Part shown: positions 22,547 through 31,542 of the stretch, in pieces
Position numbering within the stretch: position 1 is the first letter of the stretch
How the letters are laid out: the number at the start of each line of letters is the position of its first letter
Assembly (NCBI RefSeq): GCF_036016955.1
Contig: NZ_JAYWXI010000001.1
Coordinates: 237,339-301,338 of the forward strand
DNA: 64,000 nt
DNA from: JAYWXI01 sp036016955
GTDB lineage: Bacteria > Bacteroidota > Bacteroidia > Flavobacteriales > Weeksellaceae
Direction: 5' to 3'
Position numbers and translations under genes: made by a program
Notes under the pieces: generated by a model
The model's input: the letters and a program-made list of their open reading frames with translations, nothing else
What the model was told of the DNA's origin: nothing
The model's database searches: none

Positions 22547-24931
22547 ATGAAATTACTTTTTCAGCTTGTGCTTTTGTTGGCGGCGGTTTTGGTGTCTGCT
22601 CAACAACGGTTCAGCATTTACGGGACGGTTACGGATTTTCATAACCGGGCTCCGTTGGCAGGTGCCAAAATTACCGTTGGCGGTAAAGTGGCGTATTCGG
22701 ACCGTCAGGGGCGTTTTCGTATCAATCAGTTGGAGGCGGGCGATTATGTTTTAGCGGCCGAACACCACGATTGTGAAAATTATAGCTTGGCGTTCCGTTT
22801 GGAGAGCGATAGACAGATGGTTGTTCCTATGGAGCATCATGCCGAAGTTCTTGAGGCGGTTCAGGTTTCCGGATTCAAATCGGAGGGGCGCACGGCGATG
22901 GTCGCTGCGGTCGGTCGGGAAGTCATAGGCAGTAAGTCTTCCGAAAATTTGGGGAACCTGCTTTCGGGGCTCTCGGGAGTTTCGGCTTTGAAAACGGGAA
23001 ATAATATCGTGAAACCCGTGATTCATGGGCTTTACGGTAGTCGGATAGCGGTCATTAATGGTGGCGTCCGCATGGCGGAGCAGGAATGGGGAGTGGAACA
23101 CGCTCCGAGTGTAGAAACAACGGCATTCCAAAAAATTAATGTGATTAAGGGAGCCGGTGTTTTGAAGTATGGAGGAGATGCTTCGGGTGGAGTTGTGGTT
23201 TTACAGCCGCTTCAGGTGCCTGCCAAAGACAGTCTTTTTGGTGAGGTGTCGCTTTCGGGCATCAGTAACGGGCGCGGAGGCAAACTGACGGCTAATTTAA
23301 TCCGCTCTTGGGCTAACCGTTGGTTTGTGCGCACGGGAGGAACCTCTAAAAAATTGGGCGACCTTTCGCTTCCGACAACCACGCTTCAGAATACGGGAGC
23401 TCAGGAGCAATCTTATCATTTGGCTTTTGGGCAACGTCGTTTTGAACAAGGTTTTGAGGTAAGCTACAGCGGAATTTATCAGGATTTTGGCATTTTCAGA
23501 GGGTCGCATTTGGGTGGCCCGGATGATTTTTACAAAGTCCTTTCGGCTGGAGGCGCTTACGATTATTATGGAGGTTTTTCCTATCGGGTGGGCCATCCTC
23601 GGCAGGAGGTGAGTCATCATTTGGCAAAGTTGGAAGCCTATAAACGGTTTTTGACTTTGGGGAAACTAACGTTTCAGTATGACTTCCAGTCTAATGCTCG
23701 GAAAGAATACGATATTCGTCGGGGGACGCTTAGCGGAGTGCCCTCCATGGATTTGCGTTTGGTGACTCATCATTTGAAATTGGAACATTTGCTGGAACGA
23801 GAGCGTTGGCAGTTGGAAAGCGGAGTGTATGGCAGCTTACAGGATAATTACCCTAATCCTGCCACACAGGCGAAGCGCATCATTCCCGATTATTACCGCT
23901 ATGATTTTGGTTTTTTCTCCGTTTGGCAGCATTCGTTGGGAGCGCGCTGGCGGATGGAATCGGGGGTGAGGTATGATTTCAGCCGTTATGATGCTTATAA
24001 GTATTATAACCGTAGCGATTGGGATCAGCGATTTGCATCGTTGTATTCTTCGTTTGAGGTGGCGTCCAGTGGCAGTCGGGTGCTGGCTCGTCCTGTGTTG
24101 GATTTTCACAATTTCTCGGCTAATGTCGGGCTGGGGTATTCTTCGGGACGGGTTTGGACGGTGAAGTTCAATTTGTCTCGCAGCGGAAGGGTGCCTAATG
24201 CGGCGGAACTTTTTGCGGACGGCTTGCATCATTCGGCGGCGATTGTCGAAATCGGGAGTTTGAAAATCAAAAACGAGGAAATATACCAAGCTAATGCTTC
24301 CGTAAAGGGGCAATGGGAGGTATTGGGCGGTTTGTCTGTAGAGCTTAGTCCTTACCTGATGCTTTCGGATAATTTCATTAATCAGGTGCCTACGGGGATT
24401 CAGAATTCCAATAGAGGGGTGTTTATGATTTGGGATTACCGTCAGACCAAGGCGCGACTTTACGGTTTGGATGCGGATTTTCGATGGGTGTTGCGTCCGG
24501 GATTGGTGTGGACGGGGCAGTTTAGCGGACTTCGCGGAGAGGATGTTTCCTTGGGCGAGCCGTTGATTATGATGATGCCTTCCAATCTCAGAAACGCTTT
24601 GGAATGGAAACCGCAGAGGCTTCGGTCTTGGTTTTTCCGTTTGGAAAACGAGAGTGTTTTCAGACAGGGACGCTATCCTGTTTATAACGTTTCGCTCTCC
24701 CGAATTGAGCAGGGCCAGTTGGTTAACCGTGTGTTGGATGTGAGTACGCCGCCTGCGGGGTATGTTCTGTTTCATGCGTCGCTTGGGGCGGAGCTGTTTC
24801 GAGGGTTTTCTTTTCAGTTTAGGGTGAGTAATATTTTTAATACCGAATACCGCGATTACCTCAATCGGATGAGGTATTTCGCTCCGGAGTTGGGGCGCAA
24901 TAGCGTTCTTACACTCAAATATACGTTTTAA
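22547..24931 (+). CDS. TonB-dependent outer-membrane receptor (probable metal uptake)
   Basis: From ATG 22547 the protein has 794 residues: signal peptide (MKLLFQLVLLLAAVLVSAQ), a carboxypeptidase-regulatory-like domain (~25-100), a plug domain with VSGFKSEGRTAMV and INVIKGAGVLKYGGDASGG, and a beta-barrel ending in aromatic LTLKYTF. The 62 residues before 22547 in the open frame overlap the upstream gene and are excluded. Neighbours with His clusters point to zinc, copper or a similar metal, but the substrate is inferred. Confidence 0.9.
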   Translation: MKLLFQLVLLLAAVLVSAQQRFSIYGTVTDFHNRAPLAGAKITVGGKVAYSDRQGRFRINQLEAGDYVLAAEHHDCENYSLAFRLESDRQMVVPMEHHAEVLEAVQVSGFKSEGRTAMVAAVGREVIGSKSSENLGNLLSGLSGVSALKTGNNIVKPVIHGLYGSRIAVINGGVRMAEQEWGVEHAPSVETTAFQKINVIKGAGVLKYGGDASGGVVVLQPLQVPAKDSLFGEVSLSGISNGRGGKLTANLIRSWANRWFVRTGGTSKKLGDLSLPTTTLQNTGAQEQSYHLAFGQRRFEQGFEVSYSGIYQDFGIFRGSHLGGPDDFYKVLSAGGAYDYYGGFSYRVGHPRQEVSHHLAKLEAYKRFLTLGKLTFQYDFQSNARKEYDIRRGTLSGVPSMDLRLVTHHLKLEHLLERERWQLESGVYGSLQDNYPNPATQAKRIIPDYYRYDFGFFSVWQHSLGARWRMESGVRYDFSRYDAYKYYNRSDWDQRFASLYSSFEVASSGSRVLARPVLDFHNFSANVGLGYSSGRVWTVKFNLSRSGRVPNAAELFADGLHHSAAIVEIGSLKIKNEEIYQANASVKGQWEVLGGLSVELSPYLMLSDNFINQVPTGIQNSNRGVFMIWDYRQTKARLYGLDADFRWVLRPGLVWTGQFSGLRGEDVSLGEPLIMMMPSNLRNALEWKPQRLRSWFFRLENESVFRQGRYPVYNVSLSRIEQGQLVNRVLDVSTPPAGYVLFHASLGAELFRGFSFQFRVSNIFNTEYRDYLNRMRYFAPELGRNSVLTLKYTF

Positions 24932-24958
24932 CTTTTTAACCTTTAATTTTTGATTACA

Positions 24959-25516
24959 ATGAAAAACTTAATTAAAATTTTTACGCTTTTTTCTTTTTCT
25001 CTTTTGATTTTGTCTTGCCATAATACGGCGGAAGTTCCTGAGGATGTGCATGACCATGAGGAAATTGAAAAAATGACGCTTACCGTTTCGTTGCAGGGAA
25101 GCTCGGAGGTTCAGACCATTAGTTATGTTGGTGGTGTGGCGGATCGGGATTTGGTTTTGGAAAGCGGTAAGGTTTATGATGTTTCGGTGGATTTTTACCA
25201 TCGTCATGATGACCATTACCACAGCATGCTGGATGAAATCATAGCAGAAAAGGATGAACATTTTGTAACCTTTGAAGTGGCTGGATTTACGGCTCAGGTC
25301 GTTAGGGCCGAGGATGATGTGGTAAGGACGGATGGGCATCGTTTGGGGCTTAGAACCCGTTGGACGATAACTTCGGCGCCGTCCAATGCCCGGGTGGATG
25401 TGAAGCTGTATCACGGGCCCACTTCGGTTGACCAAAATTACCCTTCTCAGGGGAATCAGTTGGGACGTGTAACGGGAGGTGAAGCGGATGTGGATGCCAA
25501 AATCACGGTAAAATAG
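24959..25516 (+). CDS. histidine-rich lipoprotein
   Basis: From the second ATG at 24959 it has 185 residues: signal peptide and lipobox LLILSC, then a His/Asp cluster VHDHEE and another YHRHDDHYHS, in a beta-rich fold. It directly follows the TonB receptor by 27 bp. It likely binds a metal ion at the cell surface or periplasm and passes it to the receptor. A terminator follows. Confidence 0.75.
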   Translation: MKNLIKIFTLFSFSLLILSCHNTAEVPEDVHDHEEIEKMTLTVSLQGSSEVQTISYVGGVADRDLVLESGKVYDVSVDFYHRHDDHYHSMLDEIIAEKDEHFVTFEVAGFTAQVVRAEDDVVRTDGHRLGLRTRWTITSAPSNARVDVKLYHGPTSVDQNYPSQGNQLGRVTGGEADVDAKITVK

Positions 25517-25536
25517 AAGGCTTCTGTTTGAAGCGT

Positions 25537-25567
25537 AACCGGGTGGATTTTCTGCCCGGTTTTTTTG
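25537..25567 (+). terminator. terminator of the TonB receptor operon
   Basis: AACCGGG/CCCGGTT stem (25537-25543, 25555-25561) followed by a T-run. Confidence 0.85.
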
Positions 25568-25613
25568 TTTGAATTACTTTGGGGGATATAAAAGATGTTT
25601 TAATAAAATTTCC

Positions 25614-25621
25614 TATTTTTG
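25614..25621 (+). promoter_or_regulatory. -7 element of tig
   Basis: TATTTTTG fits TAnnTTTG and lies 44 bp ahead of the trigger factor ATG. No good -33 TTG at the right spacing. Confidence 0.45.
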
Positions 25622-25665
25622 CGAACTAAAATTTTTTAAACTCAAAAAATCAATATTTTAAGATA

Positions 25666-27000
25666 ATGAAGGTTACAGCACAAAATCACGATGAGGTCAG
25701 TGCCTTACTTACGGTAACAGTCGATCGTGCAGACTACAAGGACAATGTGGAAAAACAACTTCATAACTATGCCAAAAATGCGCAGGTTCCTGGTTTTAGA
25801 AAAGGGAAAGTGCCTATGGGGATGGTGAGAAGACAGTTTGAGGCATCCGTGTCTTTTGAGGAAATCAACAAGAAAGTATCGGAAGCGCTTAACCAGTATG
25901 TAACGGAGAATAATCTTCGTTTGGTGGGGCAGCCGGTGCCGGTACCTGTGGATGATTTGGATTTCCGTGCAGAGCAGCTTTCCGTAGCGTTTGAGGTAGG
26001 ATACGAGCCTAGCTTCACGATTGATTTGGCTAAATACGAGGCGCCTCATTTTGTGGTGGAGGCTTCCGATAAAGAAATTGGTCAGAGCATAGAAAACATG
26101 CAGAAGCGTTTTGCGGAGAGAGAAGAGCAGGATAAGATTACTAAGGATTCTTACGTGGCGCTTCAGATCAGCCAAGTGGTGGAAGAAGGAGCCGAAGGCG
26201 AGCATAACCACCAGCCGAAATTTGCGACGGTAAACAAAGACACCAAAGAGGCTTACGAATTGGTGAAGAAGTTGAAAAAAGACGAAACACTGAAAGTTAC
26301 CAAAGAGGAGTTGTCGGGTAATGAAGAGTTGGCTAAGCAGCTGGGCTTCCGTAAGGAGGAAGTGGAGCATTTGCACCACGACGAACTTGAGGTGGCGGTG
26401 AAAGACATCTATAAATTGAACCTTCACGAGTTGAACCAAGAGCTTTTCGATAAGGTTTACGGCGAAGGCAACATTAAATCCGAGGAGGAGTTGAAGGAAA
26501 GAGTAAAATCCGAATTGGATGAATATTTCCAACAAAATGCGGACGTTCACTTTGTGAACAAGATTTTGGAGCAGGTGAACGAGAAGGAGGAGGTAAAACT
26601 TCCGGAGACATTCCTTGTTAAGTGGTTGATGTTCAGTAATCCGAATATCCAAACCGAGGCGCAGGCGAAAGAAATTTTGGAGGCGGAAAAGAACCAGGTG
26701 AAAGGTCAGATTATTGAAGGAAAACTTCTTAACGACAACGAGGTGAAGATTGACTATGCGGATGTTTTGGCTCAGGCGGAGCAGATGGTTCGCAATCAGT
26801 TGGCGATGTACGGCATTCACCATTTGTCGGATGAGGAGATTCAGAAGTATGCGGTGGAGATGCTTAAGGATCAGGAGCAAGTGAGACAGATTTCTTCTGA
26901 AGTAGCCATGGGCAAGCTTAAAGACGTTATTTTGGAAAAATCCAAAAAGAAGGAAACGAAAATTTCCCACGACGAATTTTTGGAAGAATTGAAAAAATAA
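25666..27000 (+). CDS. tig: trigger factor
   Basis: The 444-residue ribosome-associated chaperone binds nascent chains at the exit tunnel. The N-terminal ribosome-binding domain carries the signature VPGFRKGKVPMGMVRRQF; the middle region (~150-240) is a divergent FKBP-like domain, shorter and charged, as in other Bacteroidota; the C-terminal helical arms form the chaperone cradle. Normal length, stand-alone transcript. Confidence 0.93.
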   Translation: MKVTAQNHDEVSALLTVTVDRADYKDNVEKQLHNYAKNAQVPGFRKGKVPMGMVRRQFEASVSFEEINKKVSEALNQYVTENNLRLVGQPVPVPVDDLDFRAEQLSVAFEVGYEPSFTIDLAKYEAPHFVVEASDKEIGQSIENMQKRFAEREEQDKITKDSYVALQISQVVEEGAEGEHNHQPKFATVNKDTKEAYELVKKLKKDETLKVTKEELSGNEELAKQLGFRKEEVEHLHHDELEVAVKDIYKLNLHELNQELFDKVYGEGNIKSEEELKERVKSELDEYFQQNADVHFVNKILEQVNEKEEVKLPETFLVKWLMFSNPNIQTEAQAKEILEAEKNQVKGQIIEGKLLNDNEVKIDYADVLAQAEQMVRNQLAMYGIHHLSDEEIQKYAVEMLKDQEQVRQISSEVAMGKLKDVILEKSKKKETKISHDEFLEELKK

Positions 27001-27027
27001 GCGTTGATATTTTTTTTGATAAGATTA

Positions 27028-27060
27028 AAAAATCCCTTGCTTTTGGCGGGGGATTTTTAT
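27028..27060 (+). terminator. tig terminator
   Basis: AAAAATCCC/GGGATTTTT stem with T-run just downstream of the trigger factor stop. Confidence 0.8.
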
Positions 27061-27113
27061 TTTTTAACTTTTTTTTAAACTGTGTCTTCGGTTCTTATGG
27101 CTACATTTGTGGG

Positions 27114-27743
27114 ATGAAACAGTTGGGTTGGGATTTATTGGATCGGCTTCGGCGGGCTTCTTTGGAGGGGGAGCGGGCGCATGCTTTTTATGCTCCGCCG
27201 TACCGTGAGGGGTATACTCGTGAGGCGATTTTGGCTAAAAACCCGGGGCTGGCGGCGGTTAATATTCTTTTGTACCGTAAGGGGGGCGAGTGGTATTTTC
27301 CTTTGATGGTGCGCTCGCATAATGAGAACGATCGTCATAGCGGGCAGATTTCGCTGCCGGGAGGGCGTCGGGAAGCCTGGGACGATGATTTTTCTTGCAC
27401 GGCGCTTCGGGAGACTTCGGAAGAGATTGGGGTGCCTGTTTGGCGTATGCGGATGGTTCGGGGGCTGACGCCTTTGTATATTCCGCCGAGTAATTTTTAC
27501 GTTTATCCTTTTGTTTCTTATACGGGGCGGGAGCCTTTGTTTCGGTTGCAGGCTTCGGAGGCGGTGGAGCTTATTGAGTTTCCTGTGCGGCTGTTGCTTT
27601 CGATGCCTTTGACGCCGGAGCGGCGGGTTTTGCCTTCGTCCCGTGGGCAGGCGGTACCGGTGATTGTTTTGGAGGGGCATGTGATTTGGGGGGCGACCGC
27701 CATGATTTTGAGTGAATTCAGCCACTTGCTGAAAAAATTGTAA
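27114..27743 (+). CDS. Nudix hydrolase, coenzyme A pyrophosphatase type
   Basis: The 209-residue protein has a Nudix box at residues ~83-106, GGRREAWDDDFSCTALRE then TSEEIGV, with Asp in place of the first Glu, and the preceding HSGQISLPGG typical of the CoA-cleaving NudL branch. It would hydrolyse CoA or its derivatives to 3',5'-ADP and phosphopantetheine. It is followed 35 bp later by the acyltransferase gene. The coding strand here is strongly G-rich. Confidence 0.85.
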   Translation: MKQLGWDLLDRLRRASLEGERAHAFYAPPYREGYTREAILAKNPGLAAVNILLYRKGGEWYFPLMVRSHNENDRHSGQISLPGGRREAWDDDFSCTALRETSEEIGVPVWRMRMVRGLTPLYIPPSNFYVYPFVSYTGREPLFRLQASEAVELIEFPVRLLLSMPLTPERRVLPSSRGQAVPVIVLEGHVIWGATAMILSEFSHLLKKL

Positions 27744-27777
27744 ATTCGCGGCTTGTTAGTGTTTGCGTAATAGAATC

Positions 27778-28581
27778 ATGGCGAAGAAGAATATCTTTAG
27801 GGATGCGTTTGGGACACCTTATGTGTTGAAGCGTTTGGTTATTTTCATTTTGGGGATGGTGTCTTACCGTCGTTTCAATGGGTTTAATAAGTTGGAAATT
27901 TCCGGGACGGAGCATTTGGTGGACTTGCCGGATACCAATGTGCTTTTTGTGTCGAACCATCAGACTTATTTTGCGGATGTGGCGGCGATGTACCATGCGT
28001 TTTGCGCCATTAATAACGGTTATCATAATACGATAAAGAATCCGGTTTACTTGCTTAATCCTAAGGTGGATTTTTATTATGTGGCGGCGGAAGAGACCAT
28101 GAACAAGGGGCTTTTGCCTAAGATTTTTAAGATTGCGGGGGCGGTTACGGTGAAAAGGACTTGGCGTGCGGAGGGCAAAAATGTGAACCGCATGGTGGAC
28201 ATGAGCGAGGTGGATAATATAATGAAGGCTTTGGATAACGGTTGGGTGATTACGTTTCCTCAGGGGACGACTTCGGCTTTTGCGCAGGGGCGCAAGGGGA
28301 CGGCGAAGTTGGTGAAGCAGCAGCGTCCGGTGGTGGTTCCCATTAAGATTAACGGATTTCGGCGTGCTTTTGACAAAAAGGGGCTGAAGATAAAGGTAAC
28401 GGGAGTGAGGCCGACCATGGAGTTTAAGAAACCTTTGGAGATTGATTATGACGACGAAAGTGCGCAGGCGATACTCGAAAAAATTATGATAGCGATAGAA
28501 CAAACGCAGGATTTTAACCTTTTGCATGATTATGACGAACAGAGAAAAAACAAAACGTTGGATTCTTCTTCCGAGGCTTAG
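27778..28581 (+). CDS. 1-acyl-glycerol-3-phosphate acyltransferase-like (PlsC family, variant motifs)
   Basis: The 267-residue protein has a membrane-interacting N-terminus (LKRLVIFILGMVS) and acyltransferase motifs, but motif I reads NHQTYFAD (H61, D67, one residue longer than HX4D) and motif III reads FPQGTT (160-165) instead of FPEGTR. These look like lineage-specific substitutions. It should acylate a lysophospholipid or other glycerolipid. The start at 27778 is preferred over 27763 for its A-rich leader. The end overlaps the next gene by 50 bp. Confidence 0.8.
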   Translation: MAKKNIFRDAFGTPYVLKRLVIFILGMVSYRRFNGFNKLEISGTEHLVDLPDTNVLFVSNHQTYFADVAAMYHAFCAINNGYHNTIKNPVYLLNPKVDFYYVAAEETMNKGLLPKIFKIAGAVTVKRTWRAEGKNVNRMVDMSEVDNIMKALDNGWVITFPQGTTSAFAQGRKGTAKLVKQQRPVVVPIKINGFRRAFDKKGLKIKVTGVRPTMEFKKPLEIDYDDESAQAILEKIMIAIEQTQDFNLLHDYDEQRKNKTLDSSSEA

Positions 28582-29020
28582 GGCGTCGGGGCTTTTGCTG
28601 CTGCTTGGGTTGGTTTTGGGGGCTTGTGGAGGGCAGCATAAGGTTTTTAGGGATTACGAGTTGAGTTATAGCCGTAGCGGTGGCGAATCGCCTTTTTACG
28701 AAAATGTATTTGTTAAGGGCGAGACGCTTTATTATTTTTATCAGAAAGGGAAAGAACGCTATCGGCGTAAAGCGACGGTATCTGCGGAGGAAAAGCGGGC
28801 TTTGTACGAGGCGGTGGAGCGCAATCGTTTGGCGGGCGTTCGGGAAGATCATAAGAAATTTTACAATCATTTGACGACTTCGATAAAGGTTAGGATGGCA
28901 GATCGGACGGTGTTTCGGGATAATGGCAGCGGCATCCGTGTGGAGGATGCGGCGCGTTGGGAAAATGTGGTGGCGGCTTTTGAGGGGCTTATTGAATCGA
29001 AAAACATTAGAAAACCATGA
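28532..29020 (+). CDS. lipoprotein (162 aa)
   Basis: MTNREKTKRWILLPRLRASG leads into a hydrophobic stretch and lipobox LVLGACG, followed by a beta-rich domain with YELSYSRSGG and LYYFYQKGKERYRRK. It overlaps the acyltransferase gene at the start and the next gene by 4 bp (ATGA), so all three form one unit. No family is recognised with confidence. Confidence 0.7.
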   Translation: MTNREKTKRWILLPRLRASGLLLLLGLVLGACGGQHKVFRDYELSYSRSGGESPFYENVFVKGETLYYFYQKGKERYRRKATVSAEEKRALYEAVERNRLAGVREDHKKFYNHLTTSIKVRMADRTVFRDNGSGIRVEDAARWENVVAAFEGLIESKNIRKP

Positions 29021-29547
29021 TAAAAGAGAATTTGGTGGGGCGGGCGACCCGGGTTTGGATTGTGGAGGATGAGGCTCGTGTGGTGGGAGTGGTGCAGGAG
29101 GTGCTGCGTTATTTTGGCCGTGGGGCTTCTTATGAAGGGGCTTTGGGGGAGAGGATGCAGGAAGGGGATGGCGATTTTTTTATTCTTTCTTCTTCGGATT
29201 GGGATCGGGGGTTGGCTTTGGAGCCGAATGTGGTTTTTTTGCGGGAAGTGCCCGAGGGGGCTTTGGCGGAGGCTTTGCTTCGTGCGGTGGCGGATGGGGG
29301 GATTGTGGTTTACCCTGAGGGGGAGACGGAGCTTTTGGAGGAAGCTGAGGGGATGCGGTTTTTTCGTAGGGAGGCTTACCCTCGGGTGGCTTTGCAGGAC
29401 GGAGGATTAGCGGTCGAGACGGATTGGGGGCATTTGGCACTCCCTTCGGGGCATCGTGCGGCGATGGAATCGTTTTGGGGAGTGGTAGAGTTATGTCGTC
29501 ATTTGGGGGTGATGCCGGACGAATTTTACGAAGCGGTGCTGGCTTAG
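29017..29547 (+). CDS. degenerate Mur-ligase-like protein (176 aa)
   Basis: Its middle part FFILSSSDWDRGLALEPNVV and the C-terminal HLALPSGHRAAMESFWGVVE and CRHLGVMPDEFYEAVL follow the order of the central domain of MurC/Mpl ligases (strand with D-W-D-R, later G-H-x-x-x-N/A helix and a helix LGV...FYEA). No GKT nucleotide-binding loop is present, so it is not an active ligase. It is small, very G-rich in the coding strand, and coupled to the upstream lipoprotein. The relationship is my inference. Confidence 0.5.
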   Translation: MIKENLVGRATRVWIVEDEARVVGVVQEVLRYFGRGASYEGALGERMQEGDGDFFILSSSDWDRGLALEPNVVFLREVPEGALAEALLRAVADGGIVVYPEGETELLEEAEGMRFFRREAYPRVALQDGGLAVETDWGHLALPSGHRAAMESFWGVVELCRHLGVMPDEFYEAVLA

Positions 29548-29621
29548 CGACTTGGTGATAAGTTTTTGAAAAACAATGGCTTTTGTGAAGTGATTTTTTT
29601 CGATGATAAGAAAGAAAAACC

Positions 29622-29652
29622 TTGCGTACTTCGGAAAAGGTTTATACATTTG
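29622..29652 (+). promoter_or_regulatory. promoter of the secreted-protein cluster
   Basis: TTG (29622-29624), 20-nt spacer, TACATTTG (29645-29652): good Bacteroidota consensus. It leaves a leader of about 135 nt before the ATG at 29796. Confidence 0.65.
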
Positions 29653-29795
29653 CCTTGTCAAACTTCTTTTTGTAGACTGATGACGTGTATGGAATAACGA
29701 TACGGTTGTTGGCGGAGCGGGAAGGCGTTTGAGGTGAGTTAGGCGATTTTTCGCGTTTTTATAAAGGTTAAAAAATTAAAAATACAAATATGGTT

Positions 29796-30653
29796 ATGAA
29801 GACTACTAAGTTAGGTCTGTTGGCTTTTTTAGGTTTGGGAGTTTTTGCTTACGGGCAAGAGACGACCAACGGAAAAATGGGGATTAATACAACGGGACCC
29901 CGGGCGACTTTGGAAATTAGACCGAGCACTGCCGGTGTTGATTACGAAACAAGTGGTTTAGGCGATAATGAAAGAACCAATGAGGGGGTTTTGATTCCTC
30001 AGCTTACAAAGGCCAGGGCTATGAGAATTTCCAATAAAGTGGACGGAACTTTGGTTTACGTTAAGGAAGATGTAGGTGCGGGAGATACTGCCTTTATCGG
30101 TACAGGAAAAGGATTTTACTATTGGAATGGAAGCGACTCCAAGTGGGTTAAGTTAGGCGCGGATGTGGCGAGCAGTGCGTCGGTATCGGCGGCTAACGGT
30201 TTGACTGCAAACGGCGGAACCGTGGAACTTGGCGGAACGCTGACCAAGGCAACAACAGTTACCCAGAATAACAATGACATGACTTTTACCACAGGAACGG
30301 GACGAACTATAGTTAACGGGACATTCCAAACGAAAGGAGCTGTTTATGCTAATGCAAGGTTGGCAAATTTGCCGATGGCCTCTTCAGATTGGACCAGTTC
30401 GGACTATGCTGTTGTGCTTGCTGGTGGCGGAGCGGCAACTTTAGCTTTGCCTGATCCGAAAGTTAATAAAAGAAGGGTTATAGCATTTAGCAATCAGTCG
30501 ACCACATCAACTGTAAATATTATATCAAATCCACCTGTGAATAATTCAACAATAGAGATTGGTAAGGGATTTATTGTTGTTAGTGTTCAAGTAAGTGGGG
30601 ATGAACAGAATAATACTGACGTTTGGAGTTGGTATGTTATAGGAGGATATTAA
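29796..30653 (+). CDS. secreted surface protein with GINT-type N-terminal module
   Basis: From ATG 29796 the protein has 285 residues: signal peptide (MKTTKLGLLAFLGLGVFAYG), then GINTTGPRATLEI, GVLIPQLTKARAM, DGTLVYV and GFYYWNGSDSKWV. This order (GINT-P-ATL, promise of a list of lines, short VY strand, GFYYW) is a module seen at the N-terminus of many Flavobacteria exported proteins. The rest is beta-rich with Thr/Asn repeats. Function unknown; likely cell surface. First of three related genes. Confidence 0.65.
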   Translation: MKTTKLGLLAFLGLGVFAYGQETTNGKMGINTTGPRATLEIRPSTAGVDYETSGLGDNERTNEGVLIPQLTKARAMRISNKVDGTLVYVKEDVGAGDTAFIGTGKGFYYWNGSDSKWVKLGADVASSASVSAANGLTANGGTVELGGTLTKATTVTQNNNDMTFTTGTGRTIVNGTFQTKGAVYANARLANLPMASSDWTSSDYAVVLAGGGAATLALPDPKVNKRRVIAFSNQSTTSTVNIISNPPVNNSTIEIGKGFIVVSVQVSGDEQNNTDVWSWYVIGGY

Positions 30654-30667
30654 AAAAAGATATGTAT

Positions 30668-31423
30668 ATGAAAAAAATATTATGTGTTCTGTCATCAGTT
30701 GTATCTGTGGTGTTATTTTCCCAAATTAATATTCAGACAACTCCGAATCAAACAATTCCAGGAGAAAGTGCATTTTTGGATGCCTCGGGATATGTGAGTT
30801 TTCCAAATAATGTGGGTAAGGGGCTTGTTTTTCCGAGAGTGGATTTAACTACTTTTACGTTTGTCACTACCACTACTACACCAGCTAAATTCAGGACAGC
30901 GTATGATGGTATGGTGGTTTATAACACAGGCACGGGGTCTACTCTTGATACTCCTGCTACTGCGGGAATTCAAACAACTGTATCACCGGGATTTTACTAT
31001 TTTTATAATCCAACTGGTGCTACTACTAGAAATGTTACTGCAGGTAAGTGGGTTCGTATTGGAGAGGCTGCAGCTTCTACCCTAAAAGCCGCCGACTATA
31101 CAAGTACTGCGGTGCTTACAGGCGAGAATTTTTATACAGATGCCAGTACGGCTAAGCCGGTATACCGCCAAATGGTGCCGGTAACGTTCAATAGTGCCAC
31201 GTATGCAAAACTGAATGCATCGGAGTTTACGGCTAATACGGTATTCATTAAGACTACTTTGGTAGACCCTGCAACCGGAAAAGTGGTACTTAACTCTACG
31301 GAGTATCGCCCTAACGAGACGGTTAACGGCGTTTTGGGGAATTACATTTTCGCGGCGTATGGTAATATCTATACTACGCTTAACGGGACTTACAATCTTA
31401 TCGTAGAGTACTATACAAAATGA
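30668..31423 (+). CDS. secreted protein related to the previous one
   Basis: The 251-residue protein begins MKKILCVLSSVVSVVLFSQI and continues with VGKGLVFPRVDLTTFTF, DGMVVYNTGTGS and GFYYFYNPT, the same module as in the upstream gene. The C-terminal half is a beta domain ending NLIVEYYTK. It follows the first gene by 14 bp. Function unknown. Confidence 0.65.
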   Translation: MKKILCVLSSVVSVVLFSQINIQTTPNQTIPGESAFLDASGYVSFPNNVGKGLVFPRVDLTTFTFVTTTTTPAKFRTAYDGMVVYNTGTGSTLDTPATAGIQTTVSPGFYYFYNPTGATTRNVTAGKWVRIGEAAASTLKAADYTSTAVLTGENFYTDASTAKPVYRQMVPVTFNSATYAKLNASEFTANTVFIKTTLVDPATGKVVLNSTEYRPNETVNGVLGNYIFAAYGNIYTTLNGTYNLIVEYYTK

Positions 31424-31460
31424 TCGAATAGAGCGGTACTAAAAGTATCGCACGAAATTA

Positions 31461-31508
31461 AAAATGTTCTTTTTGATGTTTGCATCACTAAGAGCATTTT
31501 TTTTTAAT
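31461..31508 (+). terminator. possible terminator after the second secreted gene
   Basis: AAAATG/CATTTT outer arms with an inner GATG/CATC pair and a following T-run. The stem has bulges. Confidence 0.5.
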
Positions 31509-31542
31509 GAAAAAAATCTTTGACTTATAAATAATATAGATA

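Noticed and set aside
23837..24775. Long minus-strand frame (312 aa)
   Set aside because: It is the shadow of the TonB receptor; its composition is Arg/His/Pro-rich, as expected for the antisense of a G-rich gene.
25705..26970. Minus-strand frame of 421 aa
   Set aside because: Shadow of trigger factor; Leu/Phe/His-rich with no family sense.
29180..29440. Proline/lysine-rich minus-strand frame
   Set aside because: Antisense of the G-rich Mur-like gene.
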